Below, one piece after another: positions 24,466 to 35,080 of a DNA stretch of 64,000 nucleotides. Position numbers and translations under genes: made by a program. Numbering within the stretch: position 1 is the first letter of the stretch; every line of letters begins with the position of its first letter. The notes under the pieces were generated by a model. It worked only from the letters and a program-made list of their open reading frames with translations, had not been told where the DNA came from and did no database searches. Source of the DNA: Ursus arctos (lineage: Eukaryota; Chordata; Mammalia; Carnivora; Ursidae); contig NW_026622764.1 of the NCBI RefSeq assembly GCF_023065955.2, positions 75,075,333-75,139,332 of the forward strand, read 5' to 3'.

Positions 24466-24725
24466 CTTTTCACAATGTAATAACCTGGGCTTGCAACTGG
24501 CATCTGAGAGAGACATTGGACAGTCTTACGGGACCCTGCCCCTAAAAGGGGGAATCTGATGCTGTCTCCAGGCAGATAGTGTCAGAATTGAGTTGAATTG
24601 TAGGCCACCCAGGTGGTGTCACAGAGAATGGCTTGTTGTGGGGGGAAACCTCCACACATCGGGTGACCAGGGCATCAGAAGTGAAACATTCTGTGTGAGC
24701 AGCACAGGAGACACACAGGTCAAGA
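24466..24725 (+). mobile_element. LTR-like interspersed repeat, part 2
   Basis: This starts with a second version of 'ttgcaactggcatctgagag', then the continuation 'atgctgtctccaggcagata', 'agaattgagttgaattgtag' and 'gggggaaacctccacacatc'. It is the expected downstream part of the repeat at 23440-24055. Because the 'gcaactgg' segment occurs in both parts, the two pieces overlap by about 60 bases of the same consensus. Confidence 0.55.
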
Positions 24726-25530
24726 AATACAGTAGGGAAGAACAGGGTCTCTCCTTACTTAGGACAGAAAAGACCGAGGTTTTTTTCTGTACACTTAGAC
24801 ATCATGACCAAGTGGGGTTTTTTTGCAGGTATGAAAGACTGGTTCAACATTTAAAAATCAATTAACATAATCCATCATGGCAGTGGACTAAAGAAGAAAA
24901 ATCATATGATTATATAGATAAATGCAGAAAAAGTATTTGATAAAATCCAACAGTGATTCATAGTAAAATTTGTCAGCAGACTAGGAATAAAGAGTAACTT
25001 CCCCAACTTGCTAAAGAACAGTTACGAAAGACTCAACTGACTTAACATCATACTTAACTGTGAAAAAATAAATGGATGCTTCACCTTTCAAAGGAGGAAC
25101 AAGGCAAAGATGCCCCCTCTCCCCATTCCTATTCAACATTGTACTAGAAGTCCTAGTTAGTGCAATGAGACAAACAAACAAAAGGAAGTAAAAGGTATAC
25201 AGAATGAGATGGAAGAAATAAATCTTTCTTTGTTCACAGAGGAGATGACAGTGTATGTAGAAAATTGCAAACACTATAATTTACATTAGCACCAAAAAAA
25301 CCCCTGAAATGATTAGATATAAATCTAACAAAATACATACAGGATCTGTATGCAGAAAACTACAAAAGTCTGATGAAAGAAATTAAGAAATTAAAGAAAT
25401 TCTAAATAAACAGAGAGATATTCCATGTACATGGATGGGGAGACTCAATGTTGTCAAAGTCTCACTTCTTCCCATCTCAATTCAATGCAACTCCCATCAA
25501 AATCTCAGCAAGCTATTTTTGCAGAAAGTA

Positions 25531-25617
25531 AAACTAGGGATGTACTGTATGGTGACTAACATAATATAATAAAAATTATTATAAAAAATAATTAATTAAT
25601 TAATTAATTAATTAACA
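25531..25617 (+). mobile_element. Extremely 5'-truncated L1 3' end with (AATT)n tail
   Basis: 'gggatgtactgtatggtgac' and 'taacataatataataaaaat' match the 3' terminus of the younger L1 seen at 55167-55212. About 60 bases of L1 end are followed by a (taat)n tail of about seven units. It sits inside the ORF2 of an older L1, splitting 'aagctatttt...' from 'acaaactgactctaaa'. Target-site duplications are not clear. Confidence 0.75.
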
Positions 25618-25896
25618 AACTGACTCTAAATTGTATATGGCAAGACAAAAGACCCAGAAGAGCAAACAAAATACTGAAGATGAGCAAAGTCGAGGTTTGG
25701 CATTACCCAACTTCAAGACTTACTATACAGCTATAATAAATAGGACAGGGTGGCATTGTAGACGTAGATCAATTTACAAGGAAGGAAAGGCGATTCAATG
25801 TCTTAGTAAACAGTGCTGGAACAACTGGACATTCATATGTGAAAAAGAATGTATATCTACACACACACCCTATACCTTTAATAAAAACTAACTCAA

Positions 25897-26092
25897 GGGG
25901 CGCCTGGGTGGCACAGCGGTTAAGCGTCTGCCTTCGGCTCAGGGCGTGATCCCGGCATTATGGGATCGAGCCCCACATCAGGCTCCTCTGCTAAGAGCCT
26001 GCTTCTTCCTCTCCCACTCCCCCTGCTTGTGTTCCCTCTCTCGCTGGCTGTCTCTATCTCTGTCAAATAAATAAATAAAATCTTTAAAAAAA
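25897..26092 (+). mobile_element. Young carnivore SINE, 'cacagcggtt' subfamily
   Basis: Head 'cgcctgggtggcacagcggt', body with 'cttcctctcccactccccct', and tail (aaat)n plus A12. Perfect 14-base target-site duplications aaaaactaactcaa at 25883-25896 and 26093-26106. It is nested in the L1 ORF2. Confidence 0.97.
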
Positions 26093-26991
26093 AAAAACTA
26101 ACTCAAAATATTTCATACACTGAAATGTAAAATACAAAACTACAAAACTGCTAGAAGATAACATGGGAGAAAATCTAGATCTTGGGTCTAGCAGTGAGCT
26201 TTCAGAGACCTCAAAAGCATGAGGCATGATAGGAAAACATGCACTAGTTGGACTTTATTAAAATTAAAGATGTCTCTGCAAAAGACACTGCTGAGAGAAT
26301 TAAAAAAAAAAAGTCACAGACTGGGGGAAGATATTTGAAAACCACGTACCTGTGAGAGACTTGTATCCAAAGTATAGGCTTAAGACATGACTATAAGAGA
26401 ACAAACAAACCAAAGATTGGTCAGAAGTTTTGAACCACCACCTCGGCAGAGAAGATACATGAAGGTTAAATAAGCATATGGAGAGAGGCTCAACATCATC
26501 TTCCAGGAGAGAACTGCTAATTAAAACAATAATGAGATAACACCTCACACCCATTAGAATGGCTAACAGGCATCCAAATTGACAATATCGGATGCTGACA
26601 AGGAAGCAGGGCAAAGGAGCTCCCATTAACTGCTGGATGGAATGCGAAATAGTGCTACACTTTGGAAGACAACCTGACAGTCTCTTACAAAGTCTAACAT
26701 AGTCTTAGCATACAACAAAGCATCTACATACCTAGGTATTTACCCAATTGAGTTGAAAAGTTATGTCCACAAGAAAAATATTTTTTGAAGAAAAGGTAAA
26801 AACTTGCACATGATTATTTCTTTCTGATGATTTTATTCATAACTGACAAAAACTGAAAGCAATCAAGATGCCCTTCAGTAAGTCAGTGGGTGAACAAATT
26901 GTAGTACATCTGGACAAGGGACCGTTCTTCACTGATAAAAAGGAAAGAGCTATCAAGCCATGAGAAGACAGGGAGAAACCTTACCTGCATA

Positions 26992-27530
26992 TTGAGGACC
27001 TTGACAGTTTTGAGAAGTAATGGTCGGGTACATTATAGGGTATCCCTCCCCTGGAATCTGTTTGATATTTGTCTCATGTTTAGACTAGGGCTCTGTGTTT
27101 TTAGGAGGAAGATCACAGGGATAAAAAGCCATTGCCATCATATCATGTCAAGAGTACACACTGTCAGCATGATTTATGAAAATTAATGTTGACCTTGATC
27201 ATCTGGTTGAAGTAGTGCTCGTCAGGTTTCTCCACTGCTATACATGGTAAATAAAAGTTACTCTTTTGTCTCCCCTGTCTGTACTGTACTCATTGCAAAG
27301 AAGTCACTATGCACAGCATACGCTGTAAGGGCAGGAAGTTATACTCCCCCTCTTTTAGCGTGCAGTGGGTGCATAACTGATTTGGAATTCTTCTGCAAAG
27401 GACATTTGTCTCTTCTTCATTTATTAATTTATTTATTAACTTACTTATATCAGTATGGACTGAAGGATGTTTATTTTATTCTTTGGGTTTATGCTCTGAT
27501 ACTAATTTATTTATTTTGTTGGTTAAATTG
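26992..27530 (-). repeat. Left arm of 539-bp inverted repeat (inverted copy of L1 3' region)
   Basis: The segment is the reverse complement of 28717-29255. Base-by-base comparison gives three differences (27026, 27040, 27145, all transitions) and no gaps, with 385 bases (27146-27530) perfectly matched. It is antisense to the L1 around it, interrupts that L1 near the end of ORF2, and is therefore the added copy. The plus frame at 27244-27540 is an antisense frame of L1 3' sequence, not a gene. Confidence 0.97.
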
Positions 27531-27558
27531 GCAGGCTTAGAAGATTGTGTAGTGTATG

Positions 27559-27755
27559 GGGCGCCTGGGTGGCACAGCGGTTAAGCGTCTGCCTTTGGCT
27601 CAGGGCGTGATCCCGGTGTTCTGGGATCAAGCTCCACATCAGGCTCCTCCTCTGGGAGCCTGCTTCTTCCTCTCCCACTGCCCCTGCTTGTGTTCCCTCT
27701 CTCGCTGGCTGTCTCTATCTCTATCTAATAAATAAATAAAATCTTAAAAAAAAAA
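27559..27755 (+). mobile_element. Young carnivore SINE, 'cacagcggtt' subfamily
   Basis: Same subfamily as 25897-26092. Target-site duplications of 19 bases, gaagattgtgtagtgtatg (27540-27558) and gaagattttgtagtgtatg (27756-27774), with one difference. The first copy starts 9 bases beyond the inner end of the left inverted arm. Confidence 0.96.
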
Positions 27756-28016
27756 GAAGATTTTGTAGTGTATGATTTCAGTTCTAAAACATTCTGAGAA
27801 GAGGCAAGACTGTAGAAAGAGTAAAGAGGTCAGGGACTGCTAGGAGAGTGAGGAGGGAGGAATAAGTGAAGCGTGGGCTATTTTTAGGGCAGTGAAACTG
27901 TTCTGTATGATGCTGTCATGGTGGATGTATGACATTAGGCATTTGTGAAACCTGTAGAACTTTACAACACATGCAGTGAACCTTAATGTATGCAAATCTA
28001 AAAGTCATTTAGGAGC

Positions 28017-28220
28017 AAGGCTCCTGGGTGGCTCAGTCATTAAGGGTCTGCCTTTGACTCAAGTCATGATCCCAGGGTCCTGGGATCGAGCCCCGCATGG
28101 GGCTCCCTGCTCAGTGGGAAGCCTGCTTCTCCCTCTCTCACTCTCCCTGCTGGTGTTCCCTCTCTCACTGCGTCTCTCTCTGTCCAATAAATAAATAAAA
28201 TCTTAAAAAAATAAAAAATA
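28017..28220 (+). mobile_element. Carnivore tRNA-Lys SINE (SINEC type)
   Basis: Head 'ggctcctgggtggctcagtc', (aaat)n and A-rich tail. Target-site duplications aaaagtcatttaggagc (28000-28016) and aaaagtcatttagaagc (28221-28237), one difference. Nested in the L1 3' region. Confidence 0.96.
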
Positions 28221-28716
28221 AAAAGTCATTTAGAAGCTTGGGGGATTCAAGGAAAGTCTTGAGACTGACAAGAGAATTTGACTATATTACAGATGTAGGA
28301 AATAATCACAGGGAAGCAAACGGGAAATGGTGCTGACCTAGGTGACTCTGGAAATGAATGGAACCTGTAGGACTGAGGGCAAAAGGAGCCTCACATATCA
28401 GCATGAATATGTATATGTCTTTGCCCTGTCAGCTGCAATGGCCTAAAAAACACACCACCCTAGTAGCAACAAGTATACCTAGTACCCAAATCTTGGTTTC
28501 TACTATCATTTTTTATTTAAAAGAAAACAGGGCTCCTTAAAGAAATGGCTGATTCTAGGACTGGGCACAAAATATACAAAGTGATCCCGAGACATCTTAT
28601 TGTGCCAGAAAGTAAGTGCTTAAAAACATAAAAATAAAAATCCCCACAGTGATGGGGGCATGCCAAAGGGGCACATGAAAGCCAACAGTAAGATTTCCTA
28701 ATGACCAAAGCCGGAA

Positions 28717-29255
28717 CAATTTAACCAACAAAATAAATAAATTAGTATCAGAGCATAAACCCAAAGAATAAAATAAACATCCTTCAGTCCATACTGATAT
28801 AAGTAAGTTAATAAATAAATTAATAAATGAAGAAGAGACAAATGTCCTTTGCAGAAGAATTCCAAATCAGTTATGCACCCACTGCACGCTAAAAGAGGGG
28901 GAGTATAACTTCCTGCCCTTACAGCGTATGCTGTGCATAGTGACTTCTTTGCAATGAGTACAGTACAGACAGGGGAGACAAAAGAGTAACTTTTATTTAC
29001 CATGTATAGCAGTGGAGAAACCTGACGAGCACTACTTCAACCAGATGATCAAGGTCAACATTAATTTTCATAAATCATGCTGACAGTGTGTACTCTTGAC
29101 ACGATATGATGGCAATGGCTTTTTATCCCTGTGATCTTCCTCCTAAAAACACAGAGCCCTAGTCTAAACATGAGACAAATATCAAACAGATTCCAGGGGA
29201 GGGATATCCTATAATGTACCTGACCATTACTTCTCAAAACTGTCAAGGTCCTCAA
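28717..29255 (+). repeat. Right arm of 539-bp inverted repeat (original L1 3' region)
   Basis: Sense-orientation L1 3' sequence, continuous with L1 on both sides ('gccaacagtaagatttccta' before, 'caaagaaagtctgaggaatg' after). This makes it the parental copy of the arm at 26992-27530. The minus-strand frame at 28698-29003 is identical in peptide to the plus-strand frame in the left arm simply because of the inversion. Confidence 0.97.
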
Positions 29256-29605
29256 AAACAAAGAAAGTCTGAGGAATGTAACACCTGAGCAGAGCTTAAG
29301 GAAACATCATAACAAAATGCTCTGTAGTATTCTGGAGACCTCCTGAAACAGAAAGAGGATATTAGATAAAATCTAAAATCTAAATAAACTATGGACTTCA
29401 GTTAGTAAGAATATACATCATTATTATATTATTATACAAATATTGCTTCCTTAATCATAATAATTGTACTATACTAATGTAAAATGTTAGTAATAGGATA
29501 AACTACATATGGATGGTGAGTATATAGGAACTCTCTGAAATATTTGTTCAATTTTCTGTGAACCTAAAACTGTTCTAAAAATAAAGACTAAAATAAAAAA
29601 GCAAT
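29256..29605 (+). mobile_element. First L1, 3' terminus
   Basis: 'aactatggacttcagttagt', 'atgtaaaatgttagtaatag', 'ttcaattttctgtgaaccta' and 'aaactgttctaaaaataaag' are the closing segments of an L1M-type 3' end. A degraded A-rich tail follows. Confidence 0.88.
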
Positions 29606-29639
29606 ATTATTAACTATAGTGTCAAAACATTTTTTATAA

Positions 29640-31640
29640 TTTTATATTCATATAAAAATATTTCTATAGAAAAATATGAGATTCTCTGGAATAAATCTGA
29701 CAAAAGATGTGCAAGACTTGCTCACTGAAAACTATGTATTGGTAAGAGAAATTAAGGACCTAAATAAATAAATACCATTTTCAAGACTCTTAAGACCCAA
29801 TTATTAAAACCCAGTCTCCCACAAATTGACCCAGAGGGTCAACCCATAGGGTCAGTTTGTTAGAAATTAGCAAGGTGATTCAAAAATTTATTTTAAAATA
29901 CAAATAATCTATAGTAGTCAAAATGATTTTGAAAAAGAAGAACAAAGTTGGAGCACTCACACTACATGATATGAAGATTAATTTTATATCTACTTATTAT
30001 ATAGATAATTATTATCAAGGCAACATGGTGTTGCCATAGGGGTAGGCAGATAAGTAAATGACAATGTATACAGATTCCAAAAGTAGACTCCCATATATAT
30101 GACCAATTGATTTTCAGAAAAGGTCTCAAAACTTCTCAATAAGGAAAGGAAAATATTTTCAACAAATTGTGCTAGAAAGTGGACGGCCATATGCAAAGAA
30201 AAGAAAAAAAAAACTTACTACTTAACCTCACAACATATATAAAGGAATCCTAGATCATGTGTAGGGACTAAAACAACAAACGTTCCAGAAGAACATATAG
30301 GAGAAAAATCATAGTATCCTTGGGTGTAAGATTTCTTAAATAAGCAAAAAAAATCACTATAAACTATAAAATAAAATCCATGAATTGGACTTCTTCCTAA
30401 TTGTGCACTTTTATTCTTCCAAAGACATTGTTAAGAATATGAAGAAAGAAACCACAGACTGAGTGAAATATTTGTAAACATGTATCTGACAAAGACTTGT
30501 ATAAACAATATTACTAAAACTTTTATACTCAAGAAGAAGAAAACAAACAACCCAATAAAAAAATGGCAAAAAATACTTGGCCACTTCTCAAAAAAGATAT
30601 ATGGATAGGAAAGAGGTGTATGAAAAGATGCTCATCATTAGGCCCCAGGGAAATGCTAACATAAACCAAGAGATGCCATTGCACACCAACTGGAAGTGAT
30701 CCAATTAAAGATTCATACCAAGTGTTAGTGAGGATGTAGAGCAACTGGACTCTCATACACTGCTGGTGAGAAGGTAAATGGTCCAACCCACTCTGACTCT
30801 GAAAGCCAATTCAGTAGTTTCTTAATAAATGAAGTTTACAGCTACCATATGACTCAGCAATTCAAGTCCTTGGTATTTAAGAGAAATGAAAGCATATGTC
30901 AACACAAAGACTTGTATGTAGATATTCATAGTGACTCTATTTGCAATAAACAAAAACTGAAACAATTCTCATGTCCTTCAAAAGATATAAACCTGTTATT
31001 CATCTGATAAAATATTGAGGTATGACCACACAATGAAATAATACCCAACAATAAAAGTGAATTAACAATTGACATTTGCAACAACATGAATAACTTTTAC
31101 AATAATTATGCTGAGTCAAAGAAATCAAATAACAACAGCAAAAGGGTACACATTGTGGGGTGCCTGAGTGGCTCAGTCAACTATCTGACTCTTGATTTTA
31201 GCTCAGGTCAAGATCTCAGGGTCATGGGATTGAGCCCTGCATCACGATCCATACTCAGCAGGGAGTCTGCTTGAAGATTCTCTTTCTGCCTCTCCCTCTT
31301 CCCCTTCCCCCTCTCTAAAATAAATAACTAAATCTTAAAAAAAAATACACATTGTGTGATTCCATTTTATGTAAAAGTCTAGAACATATAAATTAATCTG
31401 TAGTGACAGAAGCAGGTCAGTGTTTGCTTGGGAACAGGGTGGGCAGAGTGGTGTAGGAAGGAGTGAGGGATGGCAAAGAGGCATGGAGAAACTTTTGAGG
31501 GTAATGAATGATTGTGGTGTTGTTTCCACAGGTGTATACAAGGTCAAAAGTTATCCAATTTCACAGTTTAATATTTGCATTTTATCATATATTGACTATA
31601 TCTCAATAGAGCTAAAAACTAAATGATCAATCCATTCAAC
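29640..31640 (+). mobile_element. LINE-1, second element (ORF2 3' part and 3' end)
   Basis: Directly follows the first L1. Order: 'gagattctctggaataaatc', 'caaggcaacatggtgttgcc', 'gaccaattgattttcagaaa', 'atgccattgcacaccaactg', 'cacaggtgtatacaaggtca' and the end 'tgactatatctcaatagagc'. Many stops and indels, so it is inactive and old. It is interrupted by a SINE at 31158-31345. Confidence 0.85.
31158..31345 (+). mobile_element. Carnivore tRNA-Lys SINE (SINEC type)
   Basis: 'ggtgcctgagtggctcagtc' head and A-rich tail. Target-site duplications tacacattgtg at 31147-31157 and 31346-31356 match exactly. The body is more diverged than the 'cacagcggtt' copies, with a few bases missing after the head. 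Confidence 0.93.
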
Positions 31641-33090
31641 ATCCTCATCTGACTGTAGTTTCAACTGTCTGCCTCCACTTCACTTCAGCAGCCCCTCCAA
31701 TGGGTATACCCTAGACTTGGCCATTACCAGAACTCAACCTATTCTGAAATCTCAAACTTAATACCTTGCTTTACTCACACAACCTGTTGTTCCAACTCAT
31801 TCGCTTTCTTATTCTCAAGATTTCTAACCTTCAACTACTTCAAAGCCTGTATCCTATGTTCCAAACATTTTGCATTTTTTCTCAATTTTTCCTCATGCTT
31901 AACAACTCCCTTCACAACCCCTTGTGAGGACACAGATGCTCTATGAAAACACCCATCCTAAACCCCCTGTATCTAGTGACACTACTATCTTCTTTGAGGT
32001 TTAATTTACTTTTCTTTGAAAATGAGAATCCATAGTGCATTACTTCCATCACTTGTATTACTTCCATATCTCTTGAGTCTAATTTTACTCCAGAATCCTT
32101 CCTTGGGCTTACTTTGTAAATCCCCAAAATATGATCTGTCAAACTCTCCCATTCCACTCTTCTATCTATAAGGAAGGTATACTGAATGCTGAGGGAGAAA
32201 ACTTACACCGTTGGAAAGATTGTCACACCTGATCCTCCCCAACCCTACACCTCCTCTTCCCCATTTCCGTTACACCAACTCTATTTATAATTATGTAAGC
32301 CAAAAACCCTCAAGAGTTACCTTTCTATTCTCTCCTTTTCTACACTCCACCTGCAGTACATCAGGAAATTCTGTTGGTTCCACCTTTTAAATTTATTCAG
32401 AATCCAACCACTTCTCACTATTTCTAATACCACTGTTTTGGTTCCAGTTACTATCTCCTTAGTCTCCCTTCTGGTCTCCCTGATTCTTCATTCACTCTCT
32501 GTCTGCTCACAACACATCAGCCAGAGTAATCTTTTTAATACCTAGGAATGTTCATATGTCACTTCCCTGCTTAAAACCTGCAGTGCTCCCCATTTTACTC
32601 AGAGTAAAAACCAAAGTTCCTGCATGATCTGCACTTCCCTATAACATACTCTTTGACCTCACCTCCTACTCCTCCCCATCCCCACCTTATTTAAGAAATG
32701 TCTGCCATACTATCCTCCTTTTCCCTTGAGTATGTCAACCACAGTCATGCCTTGGGCACTGGAATGTTCTCTCCACTATCTACATGGCTAGCCCCTTCCC
32801 TCCTCCAAGTCTTTGCTCAAATGTTATCATCTCAAACAAGTTCTACTCCTACCTACATTCACAACCTACCTCTCCAGCCGCTCAATCTGTCCTATGTTTT
32901 CCTTTTTTCTATAGTACTTTTCATCTACTATAAACCACAGTTTTCCTGTTTTGTTTCTTGCCAGTCTCCCATCACTAAATATGAACATAAGCATTTTGAC
33001 TACTTTGTTTATCAGTGCATCTGATAAGACTCAAACAAGTCTTCACACATAGAAAGCATTTGGTTAATATTGCTGAATGAATAAATGAAA
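31641..33090 (+). mobile_element. LINE/L2, long fragment with 3' end (copy 1)
   Basis: L2 sense markers in order: 'ttctgttggttccacctttt' (32370), 'agtctcccttctggtctccc' (32461), 'tccctgcttaaaacctgcag' (32566), 'gtctttgctcaaatgttatc' (32809), and the end 'ttgctgaatgaataaatgaa' (33070-33089). All frames are disrupted. Unusually long for an L2 remnant. Confidence 0.8.
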
Positions 33091-33119
33091 TATTAGTGCT
33101 CTCTATATACACTAGTACA

Positions 33120-33362
33120 TTAAAAGATGGTCTATGGAGTCAAAATGTTGAGTTCAAGCCCTTCTCTAACAAGATAATTGTCAAAGCATTTTAAAAATAA
33201 TATCTCTGTACCTTAGTTTCCCCATCTCTAATATAGAGATGATTATTGTATCTGTCTTAAAAAGTTACTGTAAGAATAAAAAAAAATGAAAGTATTTACA
33301 ACAATTAAAGTTATAACTAGAATGTAGTAAACACTCAACAAATATTAGGTATTTCCCAATTC
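33120..33362 (+). mobile_element. MIR SINE
   Basis: 'tatggagtcaaaatgttgag', 'ccttagtttccccatctcta', 'atagagatgattattgtatc', and the end 'gtagtaaacactcaacaaat' give the full MIR order in sense orientation. Confidence 0.85.
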
Positions 33363-33697
33363 CATCCCTCCCAAAAGCTATTTAAAGTGTTATACCTAAC
33401 TTCAAGCCTACCTCCTCTATATTTTGAGTGGATGAACTTGCCCCTGATTAACAGAAACAAATATAGTGTACCAAGCAAGGATTCTTTCTTTCCTCTGTTA
33501 AAATGAATTTATACAAACATTGGTCTTTCTTCATTTTCTTTTGTGCTCAGTGGAGAAAGTAACCCTTCTTTCCAGAGCCTGTGCCATCCATCACTCATGC
33601 TTTGCAGCCCATCCCTTCCCACCACCTCAAGGGCAGTTCTGTATCACTCAATCTTTCTCTATCTTCTATCTTTCTATTTCTATCAGCTTTCCTGCTC

Positions 33698-33698
<1 letters not shown>

Positions 33699-33741
<43 letters not shown>

Positions 33742-33743
33742 CA
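33699..33743. repeat. (CA)n microsatellite
   Basis: About 22 CA units with one CG step near the end. Lies within the L2 fragment; produces His/Thr-rich chance frames. Confidence 0.95.
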
Positions 33744-34225
33744 AACATGTTCTTCCACATTTGCTCCAAAAATAAATAAAAACCTACTTTCTTCAAATTC
33801 AAATCCCTTTTTAAATTCCATTTTCTCTTCTTTTCCTTTTTTCATGATAAATCTTCCCAACTCAATAGAATATATTTGAGATCTACCCTTTCTCTCTTAC
33901 TTCCAACTCACTGTTCTTTTCAACTCACTGTATTCTGACATCCTTTTCACAACTCCAATGAAATTGCTCTCCCCAATTTCACTAATGACCTCCACATTTC
34001 CCAACCCAGTGTTCAGTTTCCTCTTCCCTAACTTGACATATTTGCATCTTTGACCATCCACCTTCTGTGATGCTAACTCTTCCTAATTCTCTTCTGAGCT
34101 CCATGATTTGTCTATCTATGTCACAGATTTGTTGTATTCCTTCCTAAATGTCCATTATTCCTCCAGGTCTTTGCCTTTGGCTCTTTTCACTTGACACCAG
34201 ATTCTTCATCTGAAGAATGCACTAC

Positions 34226-34283
34226 TTATCATCCTCTGGACTTTGGTTCTTTACTTATCATCCCCTGGACTTTGGTTCTTTAC
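34226..34283. repeat. 29-bp tandem duplication
   Basis: The unit beginning 'ttatcatcctctggactttg' occurs twice head to tail (34226-34254 and 34255-34283), differing only at t/c in 'cctctgg' / 'cccctgg'. A recent local duplication inside an old L2. Confidence 0.9.
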
Positions 34284-35080
34284 ATCTGGAAGAAAATCCC
34301 AGACTTCCATTAGCATCAGTACTTAAATTAATCTAATAGAAAAATCATTAGGTCCCAAACTGGACCCAACATCAAAATGTTTTCCTCTTTCCAACTTCCA
34401 TATCTCATTGAATGATGCTACCATCCATCCACTTTCCCACAGAAGAAATTTGGCAGGCATCCCAGATTCTTTTTTCTCATTTAGGCTTCATACTGAGCTA
34501 CCAAGTCCTACAGATTCTACCTCCTTAATATCGACTCATCTCCATGCCATTCTCTCTATCCCCAAAGCCATTACCTTAATCCAGGCCCTCATCACTTCTT
34601 GCATGGATTACCGCAGCTGCCTCCTAACTAGTCTCCTTGCCTTAAGCCTGGCACAGCTCCAATCCCTACTTCACACAGTTGCCAATGTGTTTTTTTCTGA
34701 AATACAAATCCAATCATGTCATTTTCCTGTTGAAATTCCTTCAATTCCTCCATAGCTTCCAGGATAAAGTTGAGACTCTTTAGCTTAACACACAAGATAC
34801 TTCATGATATGATGTTCACATACATTCTACCTTCATCTCTCCTCCTTAATCCCCACAAATTCCTTGGTCTTGGTACTACACTTCTTAAGATTCAACAAAT
34901 ATCACATGCTATTTCAGTCTCCATGCCTTCACAAATGGGAGAATGGAGCACTCCTCCCCACTCCCACCTGGCTGACTGCTTGTCATCTTTGAGGGTTGAT
35001 CTCAACCCCTCTAACCACTATGAAGTCATCCCTGATCCACTAAGGAATTGCTAACTCTCCCTATATTTCTTTTATATCTC

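Larger units (their letters stand above)
24826..26991 (+). mobile_element. LINE-1, ORF2 3' part (first L1)
   Basis: Recognisable L1 ORF2 order: 'actggttcaacatttaaaaa', 'tgcttcacctttcaaaggag', 'gaacaaggcaaagatgcccc', 'cccattcctattcaacattg', 'acctaggtatttacccaatt'. The frame is broken by stops and indels, so no reverse transcriptase is encoded. The 5' part is missing. It carries a tiny L1 tail insertion (25531-25617) and a SINE (25897-26092), and stops at 'cctgcatatt' where an inverted segment intervenes. The L1 resumes at 27531. Confidence 0.9.
27531..28716 (+). mobile_element. First L1 continued (spacer between inverted arms)
   Basis: The L1 resumes with 'gtgtatgatttcagttctaa', 'ggcagtgaaactgttctgta' and 'catttgtgaaacctgtagaa', the sequence just downstream of ORF2. 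It then continues through 'atgaatggaacctgtaggac' and 'gccaacagtaagatttccta' into the right arm. Two SINEs are nested here. Relative to typical L1s, a few tens of bases between 'tgcatatt' and 'gtgtatgatt' are missing at the point where the left arm lies. Confidence 0.85.

Noticed and set aside
27244..29003. The same roughly 95-residue peptide encoded at 27244-27540 (+) and 28698-29003 (-), looking like a duplicated gene
   Set aside because: Both are antisense frames of an L1 3' region. Identity is caused by the inverted DNA repeat, not by protein selection.
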